64,000 nt of DNA. Origin: Adineta vaga. Taxonomy: Eukaryota; Rotifera. The notes under the pieces were generated by a model. That model was not told where the DNA came from. It saw only the letters and a program-made list of their open reading frames with translations, and ran no database searches. Made by a program: the position numbers and the translations under genes. The DNA lies in NCBI GenBank assembly GCA_021613535.1, contig CP075493.1, forward strand, positions 62,001 through 126,000. Reading direction: 5' to 3'. Of the stretch, positions 47,492 to 58,038 are shown in pieces. Position 1 is the first letter of the stretch, and every line of letters begins with the position of its first letter.

Positions 47492-48295
47492 ATGTTACAA
47501 TCGAATTCAAATCTATCCAGTAATGAACGAAAACGACTCTTAAATATACAATTAAGTATTTTACCAGCATTCACTCCACTCAATGGCTGGCGAGTGTATT
47601 GTATTAATCAAACAACTGATCCATCATTATTGCACTATCTTATTGAATTAGCACGAAAAACTGTCAAATATACGATCGATACGGAACATGATTATTATAC
47701 ACATGAAGCAGCATTGATTCAAATTGAATTTATACGTCGACAATCAGTTATCCTTTTGATTGAAACATGCCATTTACCACAAGCATCAACTGTCACATTT
47801 TGGTTAATCAAGTCACTTTTTAAAATAATTTTTAATCCATCTAATGCCATTTACTCGTGGGGTGATGCTGTAAATGAATTAAGTCGATTTACACATTACA
47901 ATCTATTTTCCTGTTCAAGTCTTTATCAAATGAATAACATCGATATACAAAGTGGCTTCAAAATATGGTAAACTTTCATTCATGATTGTGGTCTCCATTT
48001 ATACGGAGATGATAATGAACTATGTACATGTCCACACCGACCAATAAAACATAAAAACAATCAATGGTCACTTCAGAAAGCAGTTGCTTATGCATTTCAT
48101 GAATTTCTAGATAAGAGTCGCTGTAAAAGTAAATGGCGCCAACGACTGACAAGCACGAATCAAATACGACAGAAAATTTGTAATGAATTAATTCGATATG
48201 CAGCTAATGATTGTTTAGCTGTCACCAAACTACAAATGCTAGTCGGTTTCAATTACACCAAAGAACAACTTGACATGTATAATCGAAACAAATGA
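47492..48295 (+). pseudogene. DEDDy-type 3'-5' exonuclease ORF with one in-frame stop
   Basis: 267 codons from ATG 47492 to TGA 48295, interrupted by TAA at 47969-47971 (FKIW*TFIHD). Motif I is YTIDTEHD (Asp and Glu of DEDD), followed by HEAALIQIEFIRRQSVILLI. Motif II is around YSWGDAVNEL. The final motif is YAANDCLAVTKL (Tyr and Asp), after the stop. A Cys/His segment (CGLHLYGDDNELCTCPHRP) sits between. DEDDy exonuclease ORFs are known, as I recall, as captured accessory genes of bdelloid retroelements. Its place 350 bp after the RT-like gene fits that. A splice acceptor-like TTGTTTCAG at 47342-47350 may mark a 5' UTR intron. The stop could be real decay or a base error, since downstream coding remains intact. 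Confidence 0.72.
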
Positions 48296-48549
48296 TTTAA
48301 ATAGTAAGCCATGTACATATAATAATATACGCATAGCTATCGAATTCTTTCTAGAAATAGCAACCATATGGAACATTGAAGAAATTTCGAACATATATGT
48401 TTTATCATTGTATTTGTGTTTTGTTGATGTTTTTGAAAAAGAAAAAATAGATGACTATAATATGTATTCGTCGTTGCGTTTTTTTATATTCATTTCTTTT
48501 ATTTTTAGATAGCATCCTGAGTATATCTATTTCTACGTTTCAGAAAAAA

Positions 48550-49140
48550 ATGTCTAGTACAAGAGCAACGTACCAAGACGGAAGTAATTACAATTATGAC
48601 ATCTTTTATTTTGAATTGAAATAGCTCGAATTTTCTTTTTCTTTTCAGGTGATGACAAGCAACAACAACAGATCGAGCGGGTAAATATAGAAAACAAAGT
48701 TAATGTATGTCCAAAATGACTATTGTTTCTTACCAGCAATCGGATCCATTGTCAATCACCGACACTACGAAAACATTCATCGAAAACGATCAGCAAAAAT
48801 TCGTCAATAATCAACAAGTTGAAGGAATAAGCACAGATGTAAATTTAATTGATTTTTTGCGATGTTATATCCCACTTGAACGTTGTAAGGTAAAATATGT
48901 AATATTTTCGATTAGGAAGTAGATGAACTGATATCCATATTCTCTTCTCATTTGCATCATTACTTATAGGTGGAAAACTATGTGATTAATCATAGTGACA
49001 CTCAAAGTACAACTTTTCGAAAAGATGCACCACTAACCCAAGAAGAAGAAGATGGAAAAGAAACAACAAAAGAATTAAAACAAATAAGTCAATCAAATCA
49101 ATTCGCTACATCACGAACGGAATCAAATGAAGATAAATGA
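48550..49140 (+). CDS. Small acidic unknown protein, ~130 aa
   Basis: Four exons keep one frame: 48550-48583, 48649-48680, 48737-48889 and 48970-49140 (TGA), with 56-80 bp GT-AG introns. The ATG follows directly on a TTTCAG acceptor, so a 5' UTR intron is likely. The sequence is polar and Gln-rich (DDKQQQQIERQSDPL), has one more hydrophobic stretch (DVNLIDFLRCYIPLERCKVE), and ends in an acidic tail (TQEEEDGKETTKELKQ). It looks intrinsically disordered. No family recognised. Co-oriented with its neighbours. Confidence 0.55.
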
Positions 49141-49343
49141 TGTGGAACATTATTCGACTTCGTAGACTTTAATCCGTTGGAAAACTACATCTATATAGAT
49201 TTCTTTGAATAAACTTTTATATTAAACAAGAAGACGAAAGAGATATTACTTATCAAATAAACTAGTTTTCTTTCATTTTAGATCTGAACTCATATTGGTT
49301 TCATTTCCTGTAATCATCTTATTTCAACCGCTTTCGTTTTTAA

Positions 49344-49741
49344 ATGGCTTCCAGCAGTAGCTCAACGTCAGTCTCAGACAAAATGAATTCAATCCGTAAG
49401 AAACTGTTACAAATTGCCATTGTGAAACTGACCTATATTTTGATTTATAACTAGATACGAACAAGCCATCAAAAATGATGGACATAGAGGATATTGTGAC
49501 ATCTCCAGTACAAACTGAACAATGTCCTAGTTTAGCATCATCAATAATACGGACTCCAAGTGCACCATTACCACGAGCTTCAGCATCAGTTGCACAAGAT
49601 CCCAGTCAAACACCGCGACGTCAAGTGGTCACATTTCAGTTACCAGGAGAAGTAGATCCAACGATTCAATTACCCAATATGTCATTACTATGGAGATCTA
49701 TCAAGAATATGTCTCTTGAAAAGAAACCTGGCCAAAAATGA
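49344..49741 (+). CDS. Small Ser/Pro-rich unknown protein, 112 aa
   Basis: Two exons, 49344-49395 and 49455-49741 (TGA), intron 59 bp (GTAAGA...CTAG). Starts MASSSSSTSVSDKM. The middle is low-complexity (SAPLPRASASVAQDPSQTPR), and a short ordered part follows (RQVVTFQLPGEVDPTIQLPN). No known domain. Spacing and strand suggest it belongs to the same gene set as its neighbours. Confidence 0.5.
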
Positions 49742-50022
49742 CTCAGATGATTTCCATGTCAATTTAATTGTTTTTGAAACCTTTACTAGTAACTAGTGTA
49801 TCTTTTATTGGTTCATGTCTTTTTTCGTCAAAATCTCATTGTATTTCGAACTTTATCTAAATCTGTTCTTCGTCTACTACATATTATAAACATTCGAAAT
49901 ATCATCATTTTTCTTCTAACATATTTCACCTTTCTTTAACCATATGTTTATCGATTCTAGATATAAATATATCTTTATCAGCAATTGCCAAACAGCTCAA
50001 TCGTACAATTTATCAGTCATAA

Positions 50023-52103
50023 ATGCATTTACTTGAACAAGTAAGTAGCTTGAACATATGTAGGACAAGTAGAATGAGATATCGTTATATTTGAAATTCT
50101 CATAAACGTAGATGGTGATCCATTTGACAAAAAATCTATGACATAGATTTCAATAATCTCAATAACAATACCATATCAAATACCTAGGTGAGTACTGGTC
50201 GGTTAGAATATCATAGAAGAATTTCCCAGATATATTTTATATATATTTATTTACATTAGATAAAATCATCGATCTACCTTGAACATTCAAAAGTTATTTG
50301 GATGATGACAGACAATTACCATGAAGCCATACGACTGAAGGGAAAATAAAACATCCAGCTTCATTTTATCTACTCCATTGGTGTAATCGTAACTGCTGTT
50401 TTGTGAAATGTAACCTAGTATGAATTCAAAATGTCTGTCGCAATCCATAGCACATTTATTTTTTTTTGAAAAGCTGGCAGTTTTCTTTCGACTTCTATAC
50501 AAAATTATCAAAAATCATCTGAACGATTTGATCTGTGTGAAAGACACGAACTAATGTCGTAGCTCTATCTTTTTATACACATTCGTTTAAAGTTCTTTTC
50601 GATCGAATTTATCTTGATTTGCTTTTCTTTTTTCAGATTGAAAAGAATATTTTTAAATCGGACGATTTATTACCTTTGCATCACACACAAATGACAAAAG
50701 ATGGGTACCAATCGAACCGATTAACACAACACAATTCAGGAAGAAAATCTCATGGTAACCGGAGAATACAAAGATTCAGAAGAAAATGTCGTTCAAAAGG
50801 AATGACTAAAGAAGCAATCGAAAAATTAGTGGAAATTCAAAAGACAACTTATTCAATTCATCAAAACAATCGAAATCTAGAGAGAAAATATATGAATAGT
50901 TATTCCACAAGTTGTACTGATGATGATCTCAACATCGTATCGTCAATGTTGTTTGAAAACCATCAGGTATGACGATAATAGGTAACGAAATAAAGTTATA
51001 TAGTATTATTTTACATATAGACCTATCTTCATGAATATCAATCTAATAAAGAAAACATACCAACCGGATCAGCTGGTGGATCATTATCGATATTGACCCC
51101 AATAATATCAACAGGAACTTGGAGTTCACCACCATCTTCTAAAACATATCATAAGGCAGTTCACCGATATTCTTTATCTACAGATCATTGGAAACAAACA
51201 TCAATGCTAATACCTAACTATTATCAACTCTCTTTCTTTGAATTCAAAGATTTACTACTTAACATAATTCAAGCAAGCAATCGGCAGCAGATTCAAGAAC
51301 GAATAACAAATTTTACCGCACTACAAATCATACAACAGCGTGCTCAACTAATGTGCAAGGTTTCCCAATTAAGAATTGAAAATGATTATTGGAATTATAT
51401 CAGCAATATGGCGGACATACCCATTGTAATTTGGCTATCAGAAGTTTCTAAAGACGTCACTAGACAAAATTTCATTAATTGGGATCATACTAAAACAAAA
51501 AACAATATTCAACAACGTCAACAAATGATTCAAGATAAATTGCAACAAGCTGAATATAATTTGAATAATCATTTACACCAACAGCTAGATCCGTTATCTT
51601 TTCAAGCGAAAACAATAGCGCTTCCAGATCATCCAATGACTATTATTTCCGATGCTCTGGCTCATCTGGTAGAAAATGGTCTACATTATTTTCGTATGAA
51701 CTTTGAACAAAAGAAAATCTTATTAATGTTTGATACTAATGATGCACAACTTGTCAAATCATTCTATGATTTAAATCCAACATCGCAACAGGTTTCTATT
51801 CATTTATTACATAGTTTTTATTTTATTTTATTCTTGTTTTTCATTATATCTTAGATTTCGACTGCCCAAAAACTTTGGCGAACTAAAATAAAACAATGTC
51901 AAAAAACCGTTTGTCATCAAAAGAAAAACTATCCATTGCCAATGTTATATGATAGTACAATCAATACAGAGAGCCAAAAGCAGCAAAATGAAGTACCTAA
52001 AATGGGATCATTTACTCCGACCATGTCTACTATTGTGGAAGCTCGTCTATGCAATATGGAAGAGCGCATTCATCAAATGATACATTTTTCTTCTACTTTT
52101 TAA
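50023..52103 (+). CDS. Basic HGNRR-motif protein, ORF1-like (~490 aa)
   Basis: Exons 50637-50966, 51021-51791 and 51855-52103 (TAA) are firm. A short first exon, 50023-50040 (MHLLEQ), is plausible but needs a 596-bp intron, far longer than the others. Near the N-terminus is a strongly basic block, RKSHGNRRIQRFRRKCRSKG followed by M, T and EAIEKLVEIQK. I recall the same kind of block at the start of proteins linked to bdelloid Athena-type elements. The rest is helical and Gln/Asn-rich (NRQQIQERITNFTALQIIQQ, IQQRQQMIQDKLQQAEYNLN), consistent with a coiled-coil, RNA-binding structural protein. No catalytic motif. Role as an ORF1-like nucleoprotein is inferred. Confidence 0.6.
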
Positions 52104-52294
52104 CATAAACCTTTCTTCTCGTAATATGCATCTACACCGAATATTGTGTCCTCTATATAGATGGGGGAAAACTGTCAATGAAAGTTTGAATGTATAGAAG
52201 TTTTCATTTCTTTCCCTTATTTGAATTGGTGTACAACTTCAACATGTAAACTAAACTTCTCTCTCTGTTCTAGATATAATTAACATTTAACATT

Positions 52295-52922
52295 TTGTAT
52301 ATTCTGGAATCAATTATCGAAATCTACACCAAGGAACGCTTTTTACGTACCACTAGTATTGAAAAAAGTGTGAAAACGAAAAGAAAACTTTCTATTATCC
52401 ATCTCCATTTCAAATTATATCATCAAGGAATCAACCATTTTAATACATATCTCATAGTTTCAAACATCTCAAAAGTAAGTGTAAGCAGGAAAAGTAAACT
52501 ACATACATAATCATATACTCATACCTAAATATTTTCAAGACATCTTATCTTATTACGCACTCCCTTGACTAACAATAAGATTTTCCCAACATGCTCAGCT
52601 CCAACTTACATCTACTACACTGAATATGAGACTATAAAATTTATTTTATCATATACCAAACATAGAGGTAAGTATAGCTTCGGTTTTATATGCAACGAAC
52701 GTTACACTACTTCTTCTCTTATGAGCTTTCAGTCACATTTCAGCCTTAAAATATTAAAAATTCTCTTTTGAGTTTAGACACAAATTTTCAGCGATCTGAA
52801 CAGCTGGATCTTCAACTAAGGTGAGGCATATAGTTATAACATTTTCAATCCATACAAACCCCTGTAAATGTAAAAATTGTTTTTGTTTCGATTTAATTTA
52901 TTTTGATATTTCTTTCAGATAG
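52295..52922 (+). CDS. Small multi-exon fragment, function unknown
   Basis: Three exons can be joined in frame: 52297-52474 (ESIIEIYTKERFLRTTSIEK, ending NISK), 52580-52667 (IFPTCSAPTYIYYTEYET) and 52778-52820 (TNFQRSEQLDLQLR), with the stop completed by TAG at 52920-52922 after a TTTCAG acceptor. No ATG precedes the first exon in frame, so a 5' exon is missing or the model is wrong. The RTE LINE inserted about 38 bp after this stop. Confidence 0.3.
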
Positions 52923-52959
52923 CATTTCTCAGCAAGTTCACAGATACCATTTTGAAGAA

Positions 52960-55900
52960 CTTGGGGCTAAGCTGGATGCTACCAAGCGGGTCCACAGGTT
53001 GCGGATAGTAGAACGGCCATTAGTATGATGGTTAGCTGCGAATAAGATCAAGCGATTGATCAAATAAACAGTCCCGGACAATACTCAGCCTTCTTGCCAG
53101 CAGGGTGTGGTGGGGTTTTGTTTGGAACCAAAACTCTTATAAAATGCCACAGAAACCCAAAGACGACAGGATGACAGGGCGAGTATAGGCCGCCAGAAAC
53201 AAGGTTCCTCCCGAACCGAGATTTCATAAGCCTTATCCTGGGCCGATGGAGCTCGCTAGCCAGGACTAGCAAATTCATCAAATGGAGAAAACCATTCCAA
53301 ACCGGCGGAAGGCAAGGGGAAACCACCGCTGTACACTCCCAAGCACAACATGATAAACGTCAATACTTCCAGTCAAGATAACAGCGTGAAGGGGGTTCTC
53401 AGAGAGAACAACTCGCTCGGTAGAGGTGGTCATGTACGACAGGTGACCCTCGATCGTCAACAGGCTACTGTCCCAATCAAGATCTCACTCAAAATAGGAA
53501 CATGGAATGTAAGAACTATGTTTCAGAAAGGAAAATTAGACAATATAAAGAACGAAATGGAACGGATGAAAATAAATGCGTTAGGCTTATCTGAAGTCAG
53601 ATGGCTGGGTGCTGGATCTTTTACAACTGATAACTTTCTTTTATTATACTCTGGAGGAGACAAACACGAGAAAGGAGTAGGAATGCTTCTTGACAAAGAA
53701 ACCTCCAAGAGTTTGCAAGGCTTTTGGGCGATTTCAGACAGAGTTCTTCTTGTAAAACTCCACAGCAAACCCTTTAACACTTCATTAATTCAATGTTACG
53801 CACCAACAGCCGATTATGATGATGACGCAATCACGAGCTTCTATGAAGATCTAGACAAAGCCTACAAACAATGTAAGTCTGATGATATCATTTACGTAAT
53901 GGGTGACTTCAATGCAAAAGTGAGAGATAAAAGAATTGGCAATACAGTAGGACCTTTCGGTTTAGGAAACAAAAATGACAGAGGAGATAACTTAATAACT
54001 TGGTGCCAATCACATAATCTCGTAATCACAAACACGTGGTTCAAAAATCACCCACGTAGACTATGGACATGGCGAAGCCCAGGAGATCGGGCAAGAAATC
54101 AAATAGATTACATTATGGTCCCTCATCGATTCAGGAATTCAATCATTTTCTCTAAAGCATTTCCTGGAGCGGACTGTGGTAGCGACCATGTCCCAGTTAT
54201 TAGCAAAATTCGAGTAAAACTAAAAAGAATAAATCATCCACAGAAAAATATAAAGCTTCAAGTTCACATTCTGAAAACTGATGCAGATCTGAAAGAAAAA
54301 TTCCGCATAAAAGTGCAGAATCGTTTTGAAGCACTAGATCAAATAACAGAAACCGAGGTATTGTGGGAACAGATAAAATCATCCATACTAACATCTGCTG
54401 AAGAAATAATTCCAAAAACTCAATTAAAGAAAAAGAAAAGATGGATGACTAATGAAATCTTACAACTAATGGAGCAAAGACGACTGAAGAAGTCAAACCC
54501 CCACGAATACCAATTGATAGACAAATCAATCAAAAAGAAATGTTCAGAGGCAAAAGAGAAATGGTTGAACGAACAATGTTCAGAGATCGAAAGTAAGTTG
54601 AGTGTAAACACCAAATTCGCTCATCAAAAGATCAACGAAATAACAGGAAAATCAAGATGCACCAGTTCAGGTTGTATCAAATCGAAAAATGGAACCGTTC
54701 TAATGGAAAAAGGTGACATACTGAACAGGTGGTCAGAATATATAGAGGAACTCTTCGATGATAATAGAGCTTCTAAGCCTAACATAAAGAAAAATATAGA
54801 AGGGCCTCCAATAATGAAAGATGAAGTAAGACTGGCCATAAAATCAATGAAAACAAACAAAGCAACAGGGCCAGATGGAATATCCATCGAAATGATTCAA
54901 TGTCTCGATGAATTAGGTGTAGATGTCATGACAAAACTAATAAACAAAATATATGATACGGGTGAAATTCCGGAAGATCTAACAAAATCAGTATTCATAG
55001 CACTTCCAAAAAAGCCTGGAGCTACTGAATGTGAATTACATCGCACAATCAGCCTCATGAGTCATATCGCAAAAGTTTTGCTTAAGATTCTGATAATGCG
55101 TATGAAAAATAAAATCACGCCAGAAATCGCAAAAGAACAATATGGCTTTATGCCTGACAAAGGCACCAGAAACGCAATCTTCATCCTTCGAATGATAATC
55201 GAAAGATCAATTGAAGTCAAACATGACTTATACCTATGTTTCCTTGACTACACAAAAGCTTTTGATAAAGTCAAACACGACAGTCTATTCCAAATTTTGG
55301 AGAAACTCGATATTGATGGCAAAGATCTACGATTAATTCGAAATCTTTATTGGGATCAAAAAGCCGCCATGAGAGTAAACAATGATATAAGTGAATACAC
55401 AAACATCAAGAGAGGTGTCAGACAAGGATGTGTTCTATCTTCAGATCTCTTCAACATCTACAGTGAAATGATACTCAGAAACCTAGAAGATGTTGAAGGC
55501 GTAAAAATTGGAGGATACAACTGTAACAACCTAAGATATGCAGAGACACTGTATTGAAGCACCGAAGCAGAGTTGCAGAAGATGATTAATATAGTCTCGA
55601 CAGAGAGTACAAAAATGGGCCTATCACTTAATGTCAAGAAATCAGAATGCATGAGTATTTCAAAGAATAAAATTTCACCGACATGCAATGTAAATATATA
55701 TGGTGCACAAATCAAACAAGTCACTCACTTCAACTACTTGGGATCAATCATAACCTCAGATGGCCGATGTGATGAAGATATCAAAAAGAGAATCGCTCTC
55801 TCCAAACAAGCTTTCCAAAAGATGAGTCCGATTTTGAAAAACAGATCCATATCGATCAATACTAAAACAAGAGTTCTCAAATGTTATGTATGGTCGATTC

Positions 55901-56326
55901 TTTTGTATGGATCTGAATGCTGGACAATCAATAAAGAGATGGAAAAACGCTTAGAGGCTACTGAGATGTGGTTTCTCAGAAGGATGCTCAATGTACCTTG
56001 GACTGCTAGAGAAACCAATGCGTCAATATTAAAAAGAACGAAATCGAAAAGATTTTTAATCAATACCATCCGTTATAGGCAACTGAAATTCCTTGGCCAC
56101 ATAATCCGTAAAGGTTGCATGGAACATCTGGTATTGAGTGGAAAAATCAATGGAAAGAAAGATAAAGGCCGACCAAGAATCAAATATCTTGAAAACATGA
56201 ACCTTTGGATTGAAAAACAGGGTTACACGAAAATAGGCTTTCTTCACGCAGCTCAAGATCGGAAAAATTCGCGTATCATGTTAGCCAACGTCTGTAACAG
56301 ATAAGGCACCTATCTGATCTGATCTG
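52960..56326 (+). mobile_element. Full-length RTE-type LINE with 11-bp target duplication
   Basis: The element starts CTTGGGGCTAAGCTGGATGC, has a 390-bp 5' UTR, one long ORF and a very short 3' UTR that ends in a TGATC-type repeat (CTATCTGATCTGATCTG), the typical RTE tail. The 11-mer ATTTTGAAGAA flanks it on both sides (52949-52959 and 56327-56337). Full length at 3,367 bp, it is a recent insertion downstream of a small gene of the cluster. Confidence 0.92.
53350..56304 (+). pseudogene. RTE LINE polyprotein (endonuclease + RT), active site lost
   Basis: One frame of 735 codons (53350-55557), then a TGA, then the same frame to 56304. The endonuclease shows IGTWNVRTMF, LSEVRW, CYAPTADYDDD, YVMGDFNAKV, NQIDYIMVP and CGSDHVPVIS (catalytic D and H present), roughly residues 48-290. 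The RT shows NKATGPDGISIEMIQ, LMSHIAKVLLKILIMRM, EQYGFMPDKGTRNAIF, CFLDYTKAFDKVKHD (motif A Asp present) and RRGVRQGC-like KRGVRQGCVLSSDLFNIYSE. At motif C the usual YADD has become YAETLY followed by TGA: about six bases were lost, removing both Asp codons. The C-terminal part keeps the thumb and zinc-less tail (LLYGSECWTINKEMEKRLEA, LGHIIRK). Only this one lesion breaks an otherwise intact ORF. Confidence 0.9.
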
Positions 56327-56349
56327 ATTTTGAAGAAAGTTAATTAAAA

Positions 56350-56934
56350 ATGAATTCTATTTCACCAATCAATCGATTTATTCAAATGAATTCATGTCAT
56401 TTCTACAGAAAAAAGAATACTCAAGATTGTTGGCTTGGACCCAGGTCGAAAAATCCGAGCCGGATCCGGCCGGAACCAGAACATTTCGGTCATTTCATGG
56501 AAGCAGGATTCCGACCCGGATATTTTCGAACTTTTCCACTCGCTTCTGACTAACTTCCAGTAAGTTCCAGTCGGAAAACGACTGGAATTCGCCAGAACAG
56601 TCCGAGAAATTCCGATCGGAATACTGCTTCCACTCTCCTTTGTTTTCCGGTTGGAACCGTTTGGAACTAGCTAGAACCGTCCGGAATATCCTCGGAAAGG
56701 CGTGATTTCTGGCAGGTTCCTTTCGGATCCGGAGGCCGGAACGTCCGTCCTGGGGATACAAATATATTTCATGTGATCGTTTACAAGAATATCTACTTAA
56801 AATGATTAAACCATGTACCAATGTGGTTAGTGATAACATAGTAGTAACAACAATGACGGTACCTCAATTACCTAGTACGTATTGGTTTGATAATCTTATT
56901 TTGAGTATGGCAAACAATTCAGACCTCGATGTCT
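56350..56934 (+). pseudogene. Small unknown ORF split by GC-rich island C
   Basis: The left part, 56350-56439, reads MNSISPINRFIQMNSCHFYR and KKNTQDCWLG. The right part, 56757-56934, reads YKYISCDRLQEYLLKMIKPC, then STYWFDNLILSMANN and a TAG. The GC-rich block 56440-56754 plus one of two GA dinucleotides separates them, and the two halves lie in the same frame when the block is disregarded, so a transposable block interrupts one exon. About 89 codons in all. No family recognised. The stop overlaps the start of the next gene (ATGTCTAG). Confidence 0.45.
56440..56754. mobile_element. GC-rich GGAAC island C, CCCAGG-ended insertion
   Basis: Starts CCCAGGTCGAAAAATCCGAG and ends CCGGAACGTCCGTCCTGGG, an inverted pair (CCCAGGWCG). 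GA lies on both sides (56438-56439 and 56755-56756), suggesting a 2-bp duplication. The interior is tightly packed GGAAC, GGATCC and CGGAA words. It interrupts an exon, so it is a real insertion. Islands A, B and D share its vocabulary. Confidence 0.7.
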
Positions 56935-57512
56935 AGATTACAAAAAGAAATTTCATTCTGTCTCTTTTTCTACCTTTTTATTTGCCAAATAGATCAATTA
57001 CAAGCTACAATTTCATTCGATTTCCATTCGCCATACATCATTGTTATTTTAATTCTATCTATGATTCTATTCATAAGTCTACTTGTATTTTTGACAACTA
57101 TTATCATTATTTATACTATGAATTATTGTCGAAAAAACCGACGACGTCAAGTATGTATGCCGGAGACAAATCAATACATCCGTGAGTACTTTTATGTCCC
57201 TTATTCACTCATTTCTTTTCGTGAATCGTTTTTCGATATAACGGTGATTCCTACTCTTAGGAACAGAAGGAAGAGAAAAACAAAACTATTTAAATCCATT
57301 ACCAATAATCAATAACAAAAAAGAAACAGAGATCGGAAAAAATAATCAAGGTCTTCCGATAAATCATAATACGCAACGACAATCAACAACTTATGATCAT
57401 AATCTACAGTCCGTAAGTTCTATGACCAAAATCTACTTTACCTTTAATTCAATTTCATTCATTTTTCTTGCTCCTCATATTTCAGTCGCCACTTTACTAT
57501 GAATGCCTATAA
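56929..57512 (+). CDS. Small single-pass membrane protein
   Basis: Three exons: 56929-57181, 57261-57412 and 57486-57512 (TAA), introns 79 and 73 bp, GT-AG. It starts with a signal-peptide-like stretch (LQKEISFCLFFYLFICQIDQ), then a short ectodomain, one transmembrane helix (IVILILSMILFISLLVFLTT and IIII) and a basic stop-transfer (NYCRKNRRRQV), followed by a polar Asn/Gln-rich tail inside the cell. About 143 residues. Its ATG overlaps the stop of the preceding ORF. Function unknown; a membrane-anchored accessory protein of the element is a reasonable guess. Confidence 0.55.
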
Positions 57513-57732
57513 ATTAGAAACTTCAACCAACCTCGATTCCAGTGCAAGCGGAACAAGCATTGGACGCCAACAAATAGACGAATATATTCCTTTCGATTAC
57601 CGCCCAAGGCATTACTTCTTTTTTTGCATATATCTTTCAGTTTTGTACTTCTTTATTGTCAATTTCATCTACTTAATTATTGCAATTCTCGCGTATTGCT
57701 TCCAATTGAACATTCTCATCTCTATACTTTGA
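57499..57732 (+). CDS. Small hydrophobic protein overlapping its upstream neighbour
   Basis: Single 77-codon frame. The first half is polar (SSASGTSIGRQQIDEYIPFD), the second half is almost entirely hydrophobic (HYFFFCIYLSVLYFFIVNFI, then YLIIAILAYCF), enough for one long or two short membrane helices. The ATG lies inside the last exon of the preceding gene, in another frame, 11 bp before its TAA. It could be an alternative-frame product of the same transcript. No homologue recognised. Confidence 0.4.
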   Translation: MNAYKLETSTNLDSSASGTSIGRQQIDEYIPFDYRPRHYFFFCIYLSVLYFFIVNFIYLIIAILAYCFQLNILISIL

Positions 57733-58012
57733 CATTTTACTTCAGCGGATCAATTTCTGTAAAATATTTCGTAGCTAATATAAACTGATGCTATCTTTTC
57801 CACTAAAAACTAATATCACAAATCTACCCTATCCGTAGACCAAGAACTAACAACGCACAGAAATACATTAATATAAATAGATACATTTCTGAATTCGAGA
57901 TGAAGCCAGAGTAGAACCAGCATTAGAATTGATTGTAGACTAATTATGCCACCTGAAGATAGACCCTTTAGCAAGGTCGAAACTATAGTCGTGGTAGCTA
58001 TATCTTTATATA
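57733..58012. other. 3' flank of the plus-strand cluster
   Basis: 280 bp of AT-rich sequence without ORF or clear polyadenylation signal, running directly into the telomere-like repeats. I regard it as the 3' untranslated end of the composite element. Confidence 0.4.
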
Positions 58013-58038
58013 TACACACCCACACCCACCCACCCACC
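58013..58038. repeat. Interstitial telomere-like repeats at an element junction
   Basis: ACACACCCACACCCACCCAC, then CCACCG: CCCACA-type units on the plus strand, the orientation a chromosome end on the left would have. It lies between the 3' end of the plus-strand cluster and the broken 5' end of the Gypsy element. Confidence 0.65.
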
